Assembly (NCBI GenBank): GCA_017397645.1
Contig: JAFQIE010000018.1
Span: 1 to 64,000, forward strand
Direction of reading: 5' to 3'
DNA: 64,000 nucleotides
Origin: Lachnospiraceae bacterium
GTDB lineage: Bacteria > Bacillota > Clostridia > Lachnospirales > Lachnospiraceae
The position numbers and the translations under genes were made by a program. Positions within the stretch are counted from its first letter, which is position 1, and each line of letters opens with the position of its first letter. The notes beneath the pieces are model-generated. The model was not told the origin of the DNA. It made no database searches and was given only the letters and a program-made list of their open reading frames with translations. Positions 44,476 through 53,544 of this stretch are shown in pieces.

Positions 44476-44859
44476 CTACTGCCCCTTACTGAACATCCCG
44501 CCCAGCATTCCGCCTGCCGCACATAATACGAAGGTGGTCAAAAAGAATTTGGATCCTTCCTCATGTCCGCCAACGAAGGCAGAAACTATCGCTAGCAGTG
44601 CATAATACAGGCATCCTGCCAACAAGCCCCATAGGAACTTGCGTTTTTCCATCTTGCTGCCCGCCATCCAGCCACCAAAAGCGGTCACCAGTAAATAGAT
44701 TAAGATAACAGAAATGGAAACCGCTTTCTCTCCCCAGCCAAACTGATACAGCAAAAAAGCGAGGATGAGCAAAAGCACTCCGGTCAAAATACTGCAATAC
44801 AGTAATAATTTAGCAAAAAACACAATACCAGCCTTGTTTTTATTGAAAACATTATTCAT
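44476..44859 (-). CDS. TIGR04086-family membrane protein
   Basis: A 127-residue protein with four predicted helices and a glycine-rich C-terminus (CAAGGMLGGMFSKGQ). The layout matches the TIGR04086 family of Firmicutes. I chose ATG 44859, as the longer frame adds 20 residues that do not look like this family. The function is unknown. From memory, members often occur near the SCIFF/sec genes of Clostridia; here the gene sits about 21 kb from scfA, with the phosphatase, transporter, glycan and Panacea regions between. That proposed linkage should be checked. It ends in its own terminator. Confidence 0.8.
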   Translation of the reverse strand: MNNVFNKNKAGIVFFAKLLLYCSILTGVLLLILAFLLYQFGWGEKAVSISVILIYLLVTAFGGWMAGSKMEKRKFLWGLLAGCLYYALLAIVSAFVGGHEEGSKFFLTTFVLCAAGGMLGGMFSKGQ

Positions 44860-44943
44860 AGGATTTACCTTAAAACATCTTTGTGTAATCCTATGCTTGA
44901 TTCCGAAAAAAATGAACAAGATTTCAAAAGGAATCTGCCCCTA

Positions 44944-46716
44944 TCAAGGCATTTGGTATTTTTCCTTGTACTTCATCACGTTGTTCCTAAATTCCGTGTT
45001 GTTTTCCTGCTTCAAATACTCCAAATAGTGATGGGCATCAAACTCATTGCCACGCATTTGCTGAAGTACTGCAATAGCTACGTTGGAACAATGGTCGGAC
45101 ACGCGTTCCAGATTGGTGCTGATGTCAGATAGTACGAATCCCAATTCAATGGTGCAATTGCCCTGTTTCAAACGGCTGATATGACGGGCCTTCACTTCCA
45201 GATTAAGTGCATCCACCACTTCCTCCAGCGGTTCTACCAAAGAAGCAAGGGCAGTGTCATTCTCACAAAAGCTTTGAACGGTCAAATCCAAGCTCTCTCG
45301 TACCGCACCCACATAGACTTCAACTTCTTTCATGGCACCCTCTGAAAAAGCGATTTGTTTCTCATACATTTCACGGGCCGCTTCCATGAGATTGCGGGCA
45401 TGATCGGAAATTCTCTCAAAGTCTCCGATACAATGAAGCACAGTTGTCATCAAATGGCTGTCCGCATTGGTCATGTCGCCGGGATTCAGTTTTACCAGGT
45501 AATTACCTATCTGGTCCTCATACTTATCGATAATGCCTTCCAGTTCTGTGACGCGTTCCGCTTTTGCACTATCATATCCATGCATCAGTTCAACCGCCAT
45601 ATCAAAGGTATCCCTGGTCAGCCGAGCCATGGCCATGGCTGCCGCCTTACTGCGGTCAATTGCCAAAGAAGGCATTTCCATAAATCGGGGCTCCAAATAC
45701 TGCAGTGGAGCCATTGCTTCGTCTGTACTCTCCTGCTCCTGATCCTCACGCACACTGATGGTTGCCAGTTTCACCAAACCTTTAGAAAAAGGTAACAATA
45801 CAAGTGTCGCCACTATATTGAAAATACTGTGAACGGTTGCGATTCCAAAGGGCGTTGCCGCCTGTTCCATAAACGCAAAAGGTCGGACAGCATGAATCAC
45901 ATAGAAGGCGATCATAAACAGGAATGTGCCAATCAAGTTGAAATACAAGTGAATCAAGGAGGCTCTCTTTGCATTTTTGCTGGCTCCCACACTGGAAATC
46001 ATAGCTGTCACGCAGGTACCGATGTTTTGACCCATGATAATGGGCAACGCCGTGTTATACCCCACTGCTCCGGTAAGACACAATGCCTGCAGAATACCTA
46101 CGGAGGCAGAGGAGGACTGAATCACTGCGGTTAGAATAATACCTGCTAAGAGGCCTAACAGGGGATTGGAAAATTTAACCAATATATTAGTGAATTCCGG
46201 CACATCCCGCAAGGGCTTCACTGCATTACTCATAGTATCCATACCATTCATCAGAATGGTAAATCCAATCAGAATCATCGCTGTATTCTTCAGTTTATCC
46301 CTTTTGGAAAACATAATAATAGCCACGCCTACAATGGCCAGAATAGGGCCAAAGGAGGATGGCTTACATAATTTCAAAAACAGAGAAGTGTCCTCGATTC
46401 CGGCAAGGCCCAAAATCCAGGATGTCACTGTAGTACCTATATTGGCACCCATGATAATACCAACTGCCTGTTGCAGTTTCATGATGCCGGAGTTTACAAA
46501 ACCAACTACCATAACTGTGGTTGCGGAGGAGGATTGAATGACCGCCGTCACCCCCATACCAACCAGCACTGCTTTGAGTGGCGTGTTGGTAAGTTTTTCC
46601 AAAAACTGTTCCAGTTTGCCGCCGGACATTTTTGCCAGGCCATCACCAAGCAAATGCATACCAAACAAAAACAATGCTAAACCACTAATTGCATTCAGTA
46701 CATCAAAAATCGTCAT
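44944..46716 (-). CDS. Na/phosphate cotransporter family protein with PhoU-like domain
   Basis: A 590-residue protein with about eight to ten helices in the first 330 residues. Two inverted QSSSA motifs (AVIQSSSATTV and AVIQSSSASVG) form the sodium and phosphate sites of the NptA/SLC34 family. The C-terminal 200 residues are helical and PhoU-like, with HCIGDFERISDHARN and SDHCSN metal sites. It probably imports inorganic phosphate with sodium, though some relatives carry other anions. AAAGG precedes the ATG. Confidence 0.92.
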   Translation of the reverse strand: MTIFDVLNAISGLALFLFGMHLLGDGLAKMSGGKLEQFLEKLTNTPLKAVLVGMGVTAVIQSSSATTVMVVGFVNSGIMKLQQAVGIIMGANIGTTVTSWILGLAGIEDTSLFLKLCKPSSFGPILAIVGVAIIMFSKRDKLKNTAMILIGFTILMNGMDTMSNAVKPLRDVPEFTNILVKFSNPLLGLLAGIILTAVIQSSSASVGILQALCLTGAVGYNTALPIIMGQNIGTCVTAMISSVGASKNAKRASLIHLYFNLIGTFLFMIAFYVIHAVRPFAFMEQAATPFGIATVHSIFNIVATLVLLPFSKGLVKLATISVREDQEQESTDEAMAPLQYLEPRFMEMPSLAIDRSKAAAMAMARLTRDTFDMAVELMHGYDSAKAERVTELEGIIDKYEDQIGNYLVKLNPGDMTNADSHLMTTVLHCIGDFERISDHARNLMEAAREMYEKQIAFSEGAMKEVEVYVGAVRESLDLTVQSFCENDTALASLVEPLEEVVDALNLEVKARHISRLKQGNCTIELGFVLSDISTNLERVSDHCSNVAIAVLQQMRGNEFDAHHYLEYLKQENNTEFRNNVMKYKEKYQMP

Positions 46717-46804
46717 CTTTTTTACCTTTAGTCCCGGTTACTTCTTCCTAAGTCACCTTCTTCCACGGACTACCTTTCTTATTTTCTTTATATTTCCATT
46801 TTGG

Positions 46805-46815
46805 ATTGTATCATA
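46805..46815 (-). promoter_or_regulatory. Possible extended -10 promoter for the Na/phosphate cotransporter
   Basis: TATGATACAAT on the - strand supplies TG-N-TACAAT, an extended -10 element, about 95 bases ahead of the cotransporter ATG. The -35 region is poor. The 180 bases between the amidase and the cotransporter otherwise hold nothing I recognise. Confidence 0.4.
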
Positions 46816-46896
46816 CCTCTTTGCATTTTTCTATCGTTTTTTTCTACTAAATTTATACTATAAGTTTTATCATTCTTGTACTATATTTGCCATTTC

Positions 46897-47421
46897 TTAT
46901 ATGGAATCCAAAATCCCCTGTGCAATCGCTATCGCAATATTGTTAAATTGCGCATCAAACAGGCGGTTATCCGCATCTGTATTGATAAATCCCACTTCCA
47001 CCAGTGCCGCCGGCATGTAAGTGTCGTTGAGCACCGACAGGTTTTTCCTCTCGTTTACTCCCTGGTTTTGAAATCCAACCGCCTCTAGTCTTTCGTTGAT
47101 GTTGGCTGCCAAATCCCCCGCTTTGGAATTTCGGTTGAACACCAATGTTTCAATGCCGGTATATTGATTGGGGTAAGGGCTGGAATTGCGGTGCAGGGAA
47201 ACAAAATAATCTGCCCCTGCAGCATTGGCCTCCATTGCCTTCTGATACGGCGTTTCATAGATATCCTCGGTGCGTGTATATACCACGTCCACTCCGCTGT
47301 TTTCTAATATTTCTCCCACTTCCAACGCGAGACGAAGTACATCATCCTTTTCCCTGCGACCGTTATAGATTGCGCCGGGATTCACGCCACCATGTCCTGC
47401 GTCTATTACTACTTTTGCCAT
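46897..47421 (-). CDS. N-acetylmuramoyl-L-alanine amidase (Amidase_3)
   Basis: A 174-residue zinc amidase that cleaves the bond between MurNAc and L-alanine of peptidoglycan. The sites are IDAGHGG with the first metal histidine (His10), a glutamate near residue 24, SLHRNSS with the second histidine, and ALVEVGF with the catalytic glutamate. I start at ATG 47421; a terminator lies between that codon and the longer frame, which therefore cannot be right. There is no signal peptide, so secretion is unexplained. It may act in sporulation or germination or on released wall fragments inside the cell. Confidence 0.9.
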   Translation of the reverse strand: MAKVVIDAGHGGVNPGAIYNGRREKDDVLRLALEVGEILENSGVDVVYTRTEDIYETPYQKAMEANAAGADYFVSLHRNSSPYPNQYTGIETLVFNRNSKAGDLAANINERLEAVGFQNQGVNERKNLSVLNDTYMPAALVEVGFINTDADNRLFDAQFNNIAIAIAQGILDSI

Positions 47422-47458
47422 AATGATTACCTGTAACCGTTTTTCTAGTATTATATGC

Positions 47459-47490
47459 AAAAAAAGAGAGGATGGTTTCTCCTCTCTTTT
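47459..47490 (-). terminator. Rho-independent terminator of the ABC exporter operon
   Basis: A perfect 10-bp stem AAAGAGAGGA / TCCTCTCTTT with a seven-base loop, followed on the - strand by a continuous T-run. It lies 31 bases after the stop of the ABC gene and separates it from the amidase. Confidence 0.92.
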
Positions 47491-47520
47491 GTAACTACTC
47501 GTATTCGTTTTCAAATACAT

Positions 47521-49245
47521 TTAAAACTGTGCTTCATACAATTCCCTATAGAATCCACCCCGAGCAAGCAGTGTTTCATGATTGCCCTGTTCAATGATAT
47601 TGCCATCTTTCATCACCAATATGATATCCGCTTCACGAATGGTAGAAAGTCTGTGAGCCACGATGAAACTGGTTCTTCCCTCCATCATTTTGGCAAAAGC
47701 TCTTTGGATTCTCATCTCGGTTCTGGTATCAATGGAGGAGGTAGCCTCATCTAATATCAACATAGGCGGCAACGCCAGCATCACTCTGGCAATACATAAG
47801 AGCTGCTTCTGTCCTTGGGAAAGATTGCCTCCGTTTTCTGTAATCAGGGTATGATATCCTTCCGGCAAACGTTTGATAAAACTGTGTGCGTGGGCTTCCT
47901 TCGCGGCCTGCATGACTTCGTCGTCAGTAGCATCCGGCTTACCGATACGGATATTGTCCAGGATGGTACCTTCTTTTAACCAGGTCTCCTGCAATACCAT
48001 ACCAAAGTTTTCCCGCAAGGATTCTCTGGTCAGATGTCGGATATCCGTGCCATCGATAGTGATACTGCCTCCATCCACGTCATAGAAACGCATCAGCAGG
48101 TTAATCAGTGTCGTCTTGCCGCATCCGGTGGGGCCTACAATAGCCACTCTCTGTCCCGGTTTGACATGAAGAGAAACATTTTGAATCAGCCTCTTATTCG
48201 GGTCATAGGAAAAGGAGACATCACGAAATACCACTTCTCCCCGAACCTCTTCCAACACAACCGCGTCCACGTCATCCGGTGTCACAGGTTCTTCGTCAAT
48301 CAAGGCAAAGATTCGTCCTGCGCAAACCAATGCATTCTGCAATTCCGTAATCACACCTGATATTTCGTTAAAAGGCTTTGTGTATTGGTTCGCATAGCTT
48401 AGGAAACAGGACAATCTACCTACGGAAATGCCGCCCTTGATGGCAAGCAATGCTCCAAACACGCCTACACCTGCATAGACCAGACTGTTGACAAAGCGTG
48501 TGGATGGATTGGTCAGGGAAGAAAAGAAAATCGCCCTTAGGGAACTTTTTTCTAATCTATCGTTGATGTCCGCAAATTTGTCTATCATATTTTCTTCCTG
48601 GGAAAATACTTTGACCACCTTCTGGTTACCCACCACCTCTTCTATCAAAGAGGTTTGCTCTGCTCGGGTTTCTGACTGGACCTTAAACATGGCATAAGTC
48701 TTCGTAGAAATAAACCTTGCCACCACAAAAGACAAGGGTGTGATACATACCACCACTAGCGCAATGGGTACATTGGTCACCAACATAAATATCAAAGTAC
48801 CGAGAATGGTAAGCACTCCGGTAAAGAACTGTGTGAATCCCATCAGTAATCCATCCGCAAAGGTATCCACATCTGCTACCACTCTGCCGACCATATCTCC
48901 TATAGGTTTTTGATCCAAGTATTTTAGTGGCAATTTTTGTATCCTACGGAAGGCTTCTTCCCGGATGTCTTTTACCACGTGATATGTGATGTGATTATTG
49001 CAGGTATTCATCAGCCACTGGGCTGCTCCTGCTACCACAATACACACTCCCATTTTGAATAATATATCGCGGATTGCCATAAAATCCACCTGCCCTTTGG
49101 CAAGGATGTGGTCAATGGCATCTCCGGTTAAGATGGGCACATAAAGGGTCAATACTACACTCACGGTAGCTAGTCCTATGGATACACCCACCCAAAACCA
49201 ATATTTTTTAATATATTTCATTACCTTTTTCAGGGTTTGCATCAT
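47521..49245 (-). CDS. Heterodimeric ABC exporter, half-transporter with canonical ATPase site
   Basis: A 574-residue half-transporter with six helices and an NBD. Walker A is GPTGCGKTT, the signature is LSQGQKQ, Walker B is ILDEATSSID with the catalytic glutamate, and the H-loop is VAHRLST. The pair with the next gene matches the BmrCD/TM287-288 pattern, in which only one of two ATP sites is fully active. It overlaps the partner by 4 bases (ATGA), so the two subunits are coupled. The substrate, a drug, lipid or peptide, is unknown. Confidence 0.93.
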   Translation of the reverse strand: MMQTLKKVMKYIKKYWFWVGVSIGLATVSVVLTLYVPILTGDAIDHILAKGQVDFMAIRDILFKMGVCIVVAGAAQWLMNTCNNHITYHVVKDIREEAFRRIQKLPLKYLDQKPIGDMVGRVVADVDTFADGLLMGFTQFFTGVLTILGTLIFMLVTNVPIALVVVCITPLSFVVARFISTKTYAMFKVQSETRAEQTSLIEEVVGNQKVVKVFSQEENMIDKFADINDRLEKSSLRAIFFSSLTNPSTRFVNSLVYAGVGVFGALLAIKGGISVGRLSCFLSYANQYTKPFNEISGVITELQNALVCAGRIFALIDEEPVTPDDVDAVVLEEVRGEVVFRDVSFSYDPNKRLIQNVSLHVKPGQRVAIVGPTGCGKTTLINLLMRFYDVDGGSITIDGTDIRHLTRESLRENFGMVLQETWLKEGTILDNIRIGKPDATDDEVMQAAKEAHAHSFIKRLPEGYHTLITENGGNLSQGQKQLLCIARVMLALPPMLILDEATSSIDTRTEMRIQRAFAKMMEGRTSFIVAHRLSTIREADIILVMKDGNIIEQGNHETLLARGGFYRELYEAQF

Positions 49246-50999
49246 GATTTTCTGTCCCCCTTTTCTACAGACTCTTCCACAGAATACTGGGACTCATAGA
49301 TTTCCTGATATACAGGACAGTTGACAAGCAATTCGTCGTGGGTGCCCACCCCTGCCAGTTCACCATCATCCAACACAAGAATCTTATCTGCATGACGCAC
49401 ACTGGATGCGCGTTGGGACACAATAAACGTGGTGGTGCTTCCTTCGTATTCCTGAATGGCGCGACGCAGTGCTGCCTCTGTAGCATAGTCCAGAGCAGAA
49501 GCACTGTCATCCAGTATCAGAATCTCCGGATTGCGCACCAGGGCTCTGGCAATAGTCACTCTCTGCCTTTGCCCACCGGAAAGGTTTTTACCATTTTGTG
49601 CCACTCTGGCACGCAAGCCACCCTTCTCTTCTATCACTGATTTGATTTGCGCACGTTCTAATGCCATCCACATTTCTTCCTGTGTGGCATCTTCTTTGCC
49701 GAAGGCAAGATTACTTTCAATGGTACCTTCAAACAAAACCGCCTTTTGAGGAACCATACCAATCATGTTTCGCAGGGTCTGTGTGTCCATTTCATTGACA
49801 TCCACCCCGGACACAGACACCGTTCCTTCAGTCACAGGATATAACCCGGCAAGCAGTTGTACCAAAGTGGTCTTACCGGAGCCGGTACTGCCAATGATAC
49901 CCACGGTTTCGCCTTTTTGCACATTGAAGTGAATATCCTTCAAGGTTTCGTCTCCTGCGCCGGGATATCGGTAGCTCACATGGTCAAAGGCAACAAAAGG
50001 TGCCTCCCTTTGCACTGTAGTTTCTCCATAAATCATACCAAGACGCTGGACATCCGTACCGGGTATTTCAAACACATCCGCCACTCTGTCCGCACAGGCA
50101 AGGGCTTTGGTGATGGTAATCATAAGATTAGCAAATTTCACCAATTCTACTAAAATTTGCGACATATAGTTTACAATAGCAATCACTTCACCCTGTGTTA
50201 TGGTGCCCACATTGACTTGAATGGCACCGGTATAAATTAACACAATGGTAGCCACGTTTACGATGATGAAGGTGATGGGATTCATAATGGCACTGATTTT
50301 GCCCACAAAGGTCTGTAATCCGGCTAATTTTTCCGTATGCTCTTCAAACTTTACAGTCTCTGCATCTTCTTCACAAAAAGCACGAATCACACGAACGCCG
50401 GTTAAATTTTCACGGGTTAAGCGAAGCACCTGCTCCAATGCTTTCTGCACCTTTTTATACAGGGGCATGGTAATCCACATAATACCAAATACAACCACAG
50501 CAAGTACCGGAATCGCTACCACAAAAACAAGCGCACTTTTCACATCTATGGTAAACGCCATAATCATGGCACCAAATACGATTATCGGAGAGCGCAAAAA
50601 AAGGCGGAGTACCATGTTGACACCGGACTGTACTTGATTCACATCACTGGTCATGCGGGTTATCATGGCAGATGTACCAGCCTCATCAATATGGGTAAAA
50701 TCAAACCCTTGGATATGCTCAAATAAAGCCTGTCTCATTTTAGCAGATACGCCCACTGCAGCCTTTGCCGCGAAGAACTGGGCCGTTACAGATACGGTCA
50801 GTCCAATCGCTGCCAACACCACCAACACCAAGCTCATGCGTCCAATAAGACCTCTGTCTGCCTCCGCAATGCCCCTATCAATAATTGCCGCCATAACTAA
50901 GGGCACAAAGAGTTCGAAAACAGCCTCCAATAACTTGAAGGTGGGAGCTAACACTATTTCTTTTTTGTAATCTCTGAAAAATCTAAGCAACCTCTTCAT
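49242..50999 (-). CDS. Heterodimeric ABC exporter, half-transporter with degenerate ATPase site
   Basis: A 585-residue half-transporter with six helices and an NBD. Walker A GSTGSGKTT and the signature LSGGQRQ are normal, but Walker B reads ILDDSASALD, with Asp where the catalytic Glu should be, and the H-loop reads VSQR instead of VAHR. This is the standard degenerate site of TM287/BmrC-type subunits and the partner of the gene overlapping its 3' end. It is downstream of the Sfp-type gene by 38 bases. Confidence 0.93.
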   Translation of the reverse strand: MKRLLRFFRDYKKEIVLAPTFKLLEAVFELFVPLVMAAIIDRGIAEADRGLIGRMSLVLVVLAAIGLTVSVTAQFFAAKAAVGVSAKMRQALFEHIQGFDFTHIDEAGTSAMITRMTSDVNQVQSGVNMVLRLFLRSPIIVFGAMIMAFTIDVKSALVFVVAIPVLAVVVFGIMWITMPLYKKVQKALEQVLRLTRENLTGVRVIRAFCEEDAETVKFEEHTEKLAGLQTFVGKISAIMNPITFIIVNVATIVLIYTGAIQVNVGTITQGEVIAIVNYMSQILVELVKFANLMITITKALACADRVADVFEIPGTDVQRLGMIYGETTVQREAPFVAFDHVSYRYPGAGDETLKDIHFNVQKGETVGIIGSTGSGKTTLVQLLAGLYPVTEGTVSVSGVDVNEMDTQTLRNMIGMVPQKAVLFEGTIESNLAFGKEDATQEEMWMALERAQIKSVIEEKGGLRARVAQNGKNLSGGQRQRVTIARALVRNPEILILDDSASALDYATEAALRRAIQEYEGSTTTFIVSQRASSVRHADKILVLDDGELAGVGTHDELLVNCPVYQEIYESQYSVEESVEKGDRKS

Positions 51000-51037
51000 T
51001 GATTTATTCCTTGTCGGATTTATTATTTATCGGATTC

Positions 51038-51724
51038 TTACTTTTCGATATCTTTGCAAATACAGATACAATATTCAGGGTATCGGTCAATTTCCTTGAT
51101 AACCACATCATCCGGGACCGCCTTCCCCAAATATCCTGCCACACCCTCTCCGGTCATCTTACCATAAGCTTCCTTGCGGGTCCACAATCGGTAAAACTCA
51201 CGCTTACCTTCATACTGCGGGCATAGCACCATGAAAGACACTTCCTCCGGGGCATAATACTTACGTGCCATCTGCAGGAAATCAATATCCTTACATTCCT
51301 GTACATCAATTCCCACTTCTGCGTCAGAAATCACGCAAGCCACCAGATTGCCGGAATGAGAGAGATTATAATAGAATGGTTTCCCATTCCATCTATTCTC
51401 CTTCACATAGGGTTTCCCCTTGGGGCCGTAGTGGATTTTGGGCAATTTCAAGTCGTGGATTTTTAGATATTCTATGACATTTGCAAAATCAACTTCTTCA
51501 AATTCCGGGGCATTTGCTTCTGTTTTAAACTGTGCAATTTCACATTGTTCCGCTTCATACTGTCTCGCCACCGCATATTGAAAAAGTAAAGCAGCGGCCA
51601 TACCGGCGCGCCGCTTTATCTGATGTTTAATGCGATTACATTTCTCTTTAAGTTCAGGACAAAGCAGTGCCTCGTAAGCTTCTATTCCTTCTCCGAAGCG
51701 TGCAATATAGATTCTATCCTGCAT
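51038..51724 (-). CDS. Sfp-type 4'-phosphopantetheinyl transferase
   Basis: Transfers the phosphopantetheine arm of CoA onto a serine of carrier proteins. The 228-residue size is the Sfp (two-domain) form and not the short AcpS form. Motifs are GIDVQECKDI with the magnesium-binding Asp, and FYRLWTRKEAYGKMTGEG. No non-ribosomal peptide or polyketide synthase is seen in the window, so it may serve fatty-acid ACP or a distant cluster. It starts 8 bases after aspS, in the same transcription unit. Confidence 0.92.
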   Translation of the reverse strand: MQDRIYIARFGEGIEAYEALLCPELKEKCNRIKHQIKRRAGMAAALLFQYAVARQYEAEQCEIAQFKTEANAPEFEEVDFANVIEYLKIHDLKLPKIHYGPKGKPYVKENRWNGKPFYYNLSHSGNLVACVISDAEVGIDVQECKDIDFLQMARKYYAPEEVSFMVLCPQYEGKREFYRLWTRKEAYGKMTGEGVAGYLGKAVPDDVVIKEIDRYPEYCICICKDIEK

Positions 51725-51732
51725 AAATTCTC

Positions 51733-53529
51733 TTATTCTTCACTTTCTGCCTTCACGATGCTCAGCATCAGTTCTTCCAATTGCTTGTCGTCTACAGTTC
51801 CGGGTGCCTCTGTCATCAGGCAGGACGCATCCTTCACTTTCGGGAATGCAATAACTTCACGGATATTGTCTGCTTTCACAAGGAGCATAACGAAACGATC
51901 CAAACCGATGGCCAAACCTGCGTGAGGGGGCACACCGTACTTGAAAGCATCCAATAGGAATCCAAACTGATTATAAGCAGCCTCTTTGGTAAAGCCCAAT
52001 ACTTCAAACATGGTTTCCTGAATGTCACTCTGGAAAATTCTCACACTACCGCCACCCAGTTCGACACCGTTAAGGACAATGTCATATGCCTTCGCACGTA
52101 CTCTGCCGGGGTCTGTGGTCAAATACTGTAAATCCTCATCCATGGGCATGGTGAAAGGATGATGCATTGCAACAAATCTCTCATCCTCCTCACTCCACTC
52201 GAACTGAGGGAACTCAGTCACCCAAAGGAAATTAAATTTATCATGGTCTACCAATCCAAGTTGTTCTGCCAACTCGCAACGAAGTGCACCTAACACATTC
52301 CATACCAGTTTCAACTTGTCCGCTGCGAACAAGAGCAAATCTCCTGCCTCACCGCCCATGGCATTTACTAAAGTAGTGAGTTCTTCCTCTGTCATGAATT
52401 TTGCAAAAGAAGACTTATAGCTGCCGTCGGGCATTACAGAAAGGTAAGCCAATCCCTTCGCGCCGTAGCCTTTTGCAAACTCTACCAAAGCATCAATTTT
52501 CTTACGGGGCATTTCTGCCTGTCCCTTTACATTGATACCACGCACACTTCCGCCGGCAGCGATAGCACCGGAGAATACGGAGAATCCGCAATCCTTCACA
52601 ACATCGGATACATCCGTAAGTTCCATGCCGAAACGGGTATCCGGCTTATCGGAACCAAATCTATTCATAGCCTCATCCCAAGTCATGCGAGGAATGGGCA
52701 ACTGCACCTTTAATCCAATGGCTTCTTCGCATACATTTGCCACCATTCTTTCGGTCGCATCGATGACGTCGTCCACATCCACAAAAGACATCTCTAAGTC
52801 CACCTGGGTAAATTCAGGCTGACGGTCCGCACGAAGATCTTCGTCACGGAAGCATTTTGCAATCTGGAAATATCTGTCATATCCGGAGCACATCAAAAGC
52901 TGTTTGAAAATCTGGGGAGACTGGGGCAATGCATAAAAACAACCGGGATGTACACGGCTGGGCACCAGATAGTCTCTCGCACCTTCCGGGGTGGATTTAT
53001 TCAAAATAGGAGTTTCAATCTCCAAGAATCCTTCTTCACTCATGAATTTTCTGATGGTGGTTGCTATCTTGCTGCGCAACATCAGATTCTGCTGAATATC
53101 AGGACGGCGTAAATCCAAATAACGATATTTTAAACGAAGTTCTTCCTTTGTCTTGGAATCTGCTTCGATAGGGAAAGGCGGAGTTTCTGCCTCAGACAGG
53201 ATACGCACCTGTGTGGCTCTGATTTCGATTTCACCGGTTGCCAGATTCTCGTTGACAGCACCGGATCTGCGTTCTACCTTTCCTACCACTGCGATAACAA
53301 ACTCGCTGCGCAGCTTCTCTGCCTTTGCAAAGTTCTCGCTTCTGCAATCACTTTCCTCAAAAATCACCTGCAACAGACCTGCTCTGTCGCGCATATCTAC
53401 AAAAATAATACCGCCTTTATTACGCTGTTTCTGTACCCAGCCCATAACGGTAACCACTTCACCTACATTTGCTGTAGAAAGTTCACCGCAACGGTGGGTT
53501 CTCTTCAATCCTCTCATTGATTCTGCCAT
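51733..53529 (-). CDS. aspS: Aspartyl-tRNA synthetase
   Basis: A class II synthetase of 598 residues with an N-terminal OB anticodon-binding domain, the bacterial insertion (GAD) domain near 300-400, and class II motifs including [33 protein letters not shown] and [10 protein letters not shown]. It charges tRNA-Asp. Whether it also charges tRNA-Asn cannot be told by eye. It follows hisS by 15 bases, the usual Firmicutes order. Confidence 0.97.
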   Translation of the reverse strand: MAESMRGLKRTHRCGELSTANVGEVVTVMGWVQKQRNKGGIIFVDMRDRAGLLQVIFEESDCRSENFAKAEKLRSEFVIAVVGKVERRSGAVNENLATGEIEIRATQVRILSEAETPPFPIEADSKTKEELRLKYRYLDLRRPDIQQNLMLRSKIATTIRKFMSEEGFLEIETPILNKSTPEGARDYLVPSRVHPGCFYALPQSPQIFKQLLMCSGYDRYFQIAKCFRDEDLRADRQPEFTQVDLEMSFVDVDDVIDATERMVANVCEEAIGLKVQLPIPRMTWDEAMNRFGSDKPDTRFGMELTDVSDVVKDCGFSVFSGAIAAGGSVRGINVKGQAEMPRKKIDALVEFAKGYGAKGLAYLSVMPDGSYKSSFAKFMTEEELTTLVNAMGGEAGDLLLFAADKLKLVWNVLGALRCELAEQLGLVDHDKFNFLWVTEFPQFEWSEEDERFVAMHHPFTMPMDEDLQYLTTDPGRVRAKAYDIVLNGVELGGGSVRIFQSDIQETMFEVLGFTKEAAYNQFGFLLDAFKYGVPPHAGLAIGLDRFVMLLVKADNIREVIAFPKVKDASCLMTEAPGTVDDKQLEELMLSIVKAESEE

Positions 53530-53544
53530 AATCCAACCTCTTTT

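Noticed and set aside
47422..47520. Longer N-terminus for the amidase
   Set aside because: This stretch contains the terminator of the upstream exporter gene.
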